DNA from: Algoriphagus sp.
Lineage (GTDB): Bacteria > Bacteroidota > Bacteroidia > Cytophagales > Cyclobacteriaceae
Length of the DNA stretch: 15,308 nucleotides
Direction of reading: 5' to 3'
Assembly: GCA_023255285.1 (NCBI GenBank)
Contig: JALRIY010000036.1
Span: 1 to 15,308 of the forward strand
Under the pieces are notes generated by a model, which saw only the letters and a program-made list of their open reading frames with translations, was not told the DNA's origin and ran no database searches. Shown in pieces: positions 14,008-15,308 of this stretch (its first letter is position 1; the number at the start of each line of letters is the position of its first letter). Both the position numbers and the translations under genes were made by a program.

Positions 14008-15153
14008 TTAAATGGTTTTTTGTTCTTCCCAGAATTGTAAAAGTTGTAATGCTTTCCCAATCAATTCCGGATCCATTTCATGCACTTCCACTCCTTTTCC
14101 TAACTTATCTAGTACCATAATCGTGAGCCTTCCACCCAAATGCTCCTGAAATTCCTTAAGCCCCTGAAGCAAGGCCTCTTCATGAAGTTCGGATGCATAC
14201 AAGGCAAGCCCCAAAGTATGAAACAACTTAAAAATACGAATTAAATCTGCTTTATCAATTCGTCCCTGCAAATAGGAGTACGCTGAATCCAGGGCAATTC
14301 CTATGGCTACCGCTTCTCCATGCCGAATTCGAAAGTCACTTAGTTTCTCCAATTTGTGCGCTGCCCAATGTCCAAAATCTAAGGGCCTACTTGAGCCAAA
14401 TTCAAAGGGATCTGCACCAGCAATATGCGTCATATGGTGCTGTGCACTACGGATAATATGCGTTTTCATGGGTTCCATCTCCCGCCTTGCAAGCGCTGCA
14501 GCTTCTTTTTCTAGCCACTCAAAAAAATCCAGATCCTTAATCAGTGCTACTTTGACTGCCTCCGAAATCCCGGATCTCCAATCTCGGTCTTCCAAACTTT
14601 CCAAAAAGGTAAAGTCATTGAGAACCGCAAAGGGAGGGGTAAAGGTCCCCAGGTAATTTTTCTTCCCGAAAGCATTGATACTATTTTTGACCCCTACGGC
14701 AGAATCATTTTGGGATAAAACTGTTGTAGGGATACGGACCAGTCGAATCCCCCGATGAGAAATTGCTGCTGCAAAGCCCACCATGTCGAGGACTGCCCCT
14801 CCTCCCAAGGCCACCAGGTAAGAATGACGATCTATTCCAAAACTGTTGGTTGCCTCCACTACTTGCTGATAGGCTTCCGGATTGTTTTTACAGGCTTCAC
14901 CCCCAGCTACCACTAGCGGCTCGCCTACCAATGCTAACTGGGAGGAGTGGGCAGCGATATAGACTTTGATTTGAGAAATTAATTCAGGATGATGCGTCAC
15001 TACACCTGAGTCCAACACAAAAAATACCCGAGCTAGCTGACCTTCTGGAAAAGTCTCGACAAACATGGGTTGACTTGTCGCAAACAAATTCTCTGTGAAC
15101 GCAACCGGATAACGAAAGGGTACCGAGAAAGATTGTTGTAAAATCGTGCGCAT
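14008..15153 (-). CDS. eboD: EboD, 3-dehydroquinate synthase-like sugar phosphate cyclase
   Basis: The 381-residue protein has the dehydroquinate synthase fold. NAD is bound by ALGGGAVLDMVGFAAA (115-130). RIPTTVLSQNDSAVGVKNSI (140-159) forms the active-site floor, and the zinc ligands are Glu198 (SEAVK), His262 (LDFGHWAAH) and His278 (IRHGEAVAIG), with the same 16-residue spacing of the two His as in AroB. It therefore keeps the catalytic metal site. Members of this superfamily cyclise sugar phosphates; the substrate of EboD is unknown. The ebo context makes it distinct from housekeeping AroB. eboC ends 60 nt upstream and eboE follows after 20 nt, so it is in the middle of the operon. Confidence 0.93.
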   Translation of the reverse strand: MRTILQQSFSVPFRYPVAFTENLFATSQPMFVETFPEGQLARVFFVLDSGVVTHHPELISQIKVYIAAHSSQLALVGEPLVVAGGEACKNNPEAYQQVVEATNSFGIDRHSYLVALGGGAVLDMVGFAAAISHRGIRLVRIPTTVLSQNDSAVGVKNSINAFGKKNYLGTFTPPFAVLNDFTFLESLEDRDWRSGISEAVKVALIKDLDFFEWLEKEAAALARREMEPMKTHIIRSAQHHMTHIAGADPFEFGSSRPLDFGHWAAHKLEKLSDFRIRHGEAVAIGIALDSAYSYLQGRIDKADLIRIFKLFHTLGLALYASELHEEALLQGLKEFQEHLGGRLTIMVLDKLGKGVEVHEMDPELIGKALQLLQFWEEQKTI

Positions 15154-15213
15154 TAGGGGAGGGGGTAATTTTTCTAGGTAAGCAAGATGTAAAAGAAATT
15201 GAATTTTTTTTGC

Positions 15214-15308
15214 TTAGGTTACAGCAAATTTTTTGGCCAAGCTCAAAGAAATGGGTAGAAGTAGCAAAACAAACAGCCCAATAGGCCAACCTGAAAAAGC
15301 GGTAGCCA
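15214..15308 (-). CDS. eboC: EboC, UbiA-like prenyltransferase homologue, C-terminal end only
   Basis: The frame enters from the right edge and ends at TAA 15214, giving 30 residues. They contain one hydrophobic segment (WPIGLFVLLLLPISLSLAK) and a short cationic tail KKFAVT, as expected of the last membrane helix of a UbiA-family protein. The call rests mainly on position: eboC regularly precedes eboD. UbiA-family proteins attach prenyl chains to aromatic or other acceptors in the membrane. The remainder of the gene lies outside the window. Confidence 0.6.
   Translation of the reverse strand, partial: ATAFSGWPIGLFVLLLLPISLSLAKKFAVT

Overview
The window looks like a chromosomal segment from a member of the Bacteroidota, probably a Cytophagales / Algoriphagus-like bacterium (an inference from content, not a database match). 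The evidence is a TonB-dependent receptor with an N-terminal carboxypeptidase-regulatory-like domain, a CBM9-like/DUF5916 outer-membrane protein, a DASH-type cryptochrome, and two promoters of the Bacteroidota form TTTG-N19/20-TAnnTTTG. No tRNA, rRNA, insertion sequence or CRISPR array was seen.

Left part (1-4860). A TonB-dependent receptor, cut by the left edge, runs leftward behind a well-conserved TPP (thiamin) riboswitch and a Bacteroidota-type promoter, so it is most likely an outer-membrane importer of thiamin or a precursor. Diverging from it are a fumarylacetoacetate-hydrolase-family enzyme and, 3 nt downstream, a YjbQ protein, a family known for secondary thiamine-phosphate synthase activity. 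A DUF5916 protein follows on the same strand.

Middle part (4861-11163). A 298-bp spacer with inverted repeats, a degenerate dispersed repeat and one doubtful tiny ORF precedes a DASH cryptochrome. Facing it is a three-gene leftward operon: a VOC/glyoxalase-fold protein, a BioF-like alpha-oxoamine synthase-family PLP enzyme, and a class-A-beta-lactamase-like lipoprotein. The last two overlap by ATGA. Diverging from that operon are a patatin-like lipase and a SAM methyltransferase overlapping by 11 nt.

Right part (11164-15308). All genes here run leftward and match the downstream half of the ebo cluster: the last 30 codons of eboC (UbiA-like), eboD (3-dehydroquinate-synthase-like sugar phosphate cyclase), eboE (xylose-isomerase-like TIM barrel) and eboF (alkaline-phosphatase superfamily). 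eboA and eboB would be expected just beyond the right edge. In cyanobacteria ebo genes are linked to export or maturation of scytonemin precursors, but the product in most hosts, including Bacteroidota, is unknown. This is the most interesting system here. EboF lacks several canonical metal ligands of its superfamily, and it is separated from eboE by a 199-bp spacer that carries a second copy of the repeat found at 4885-4943.
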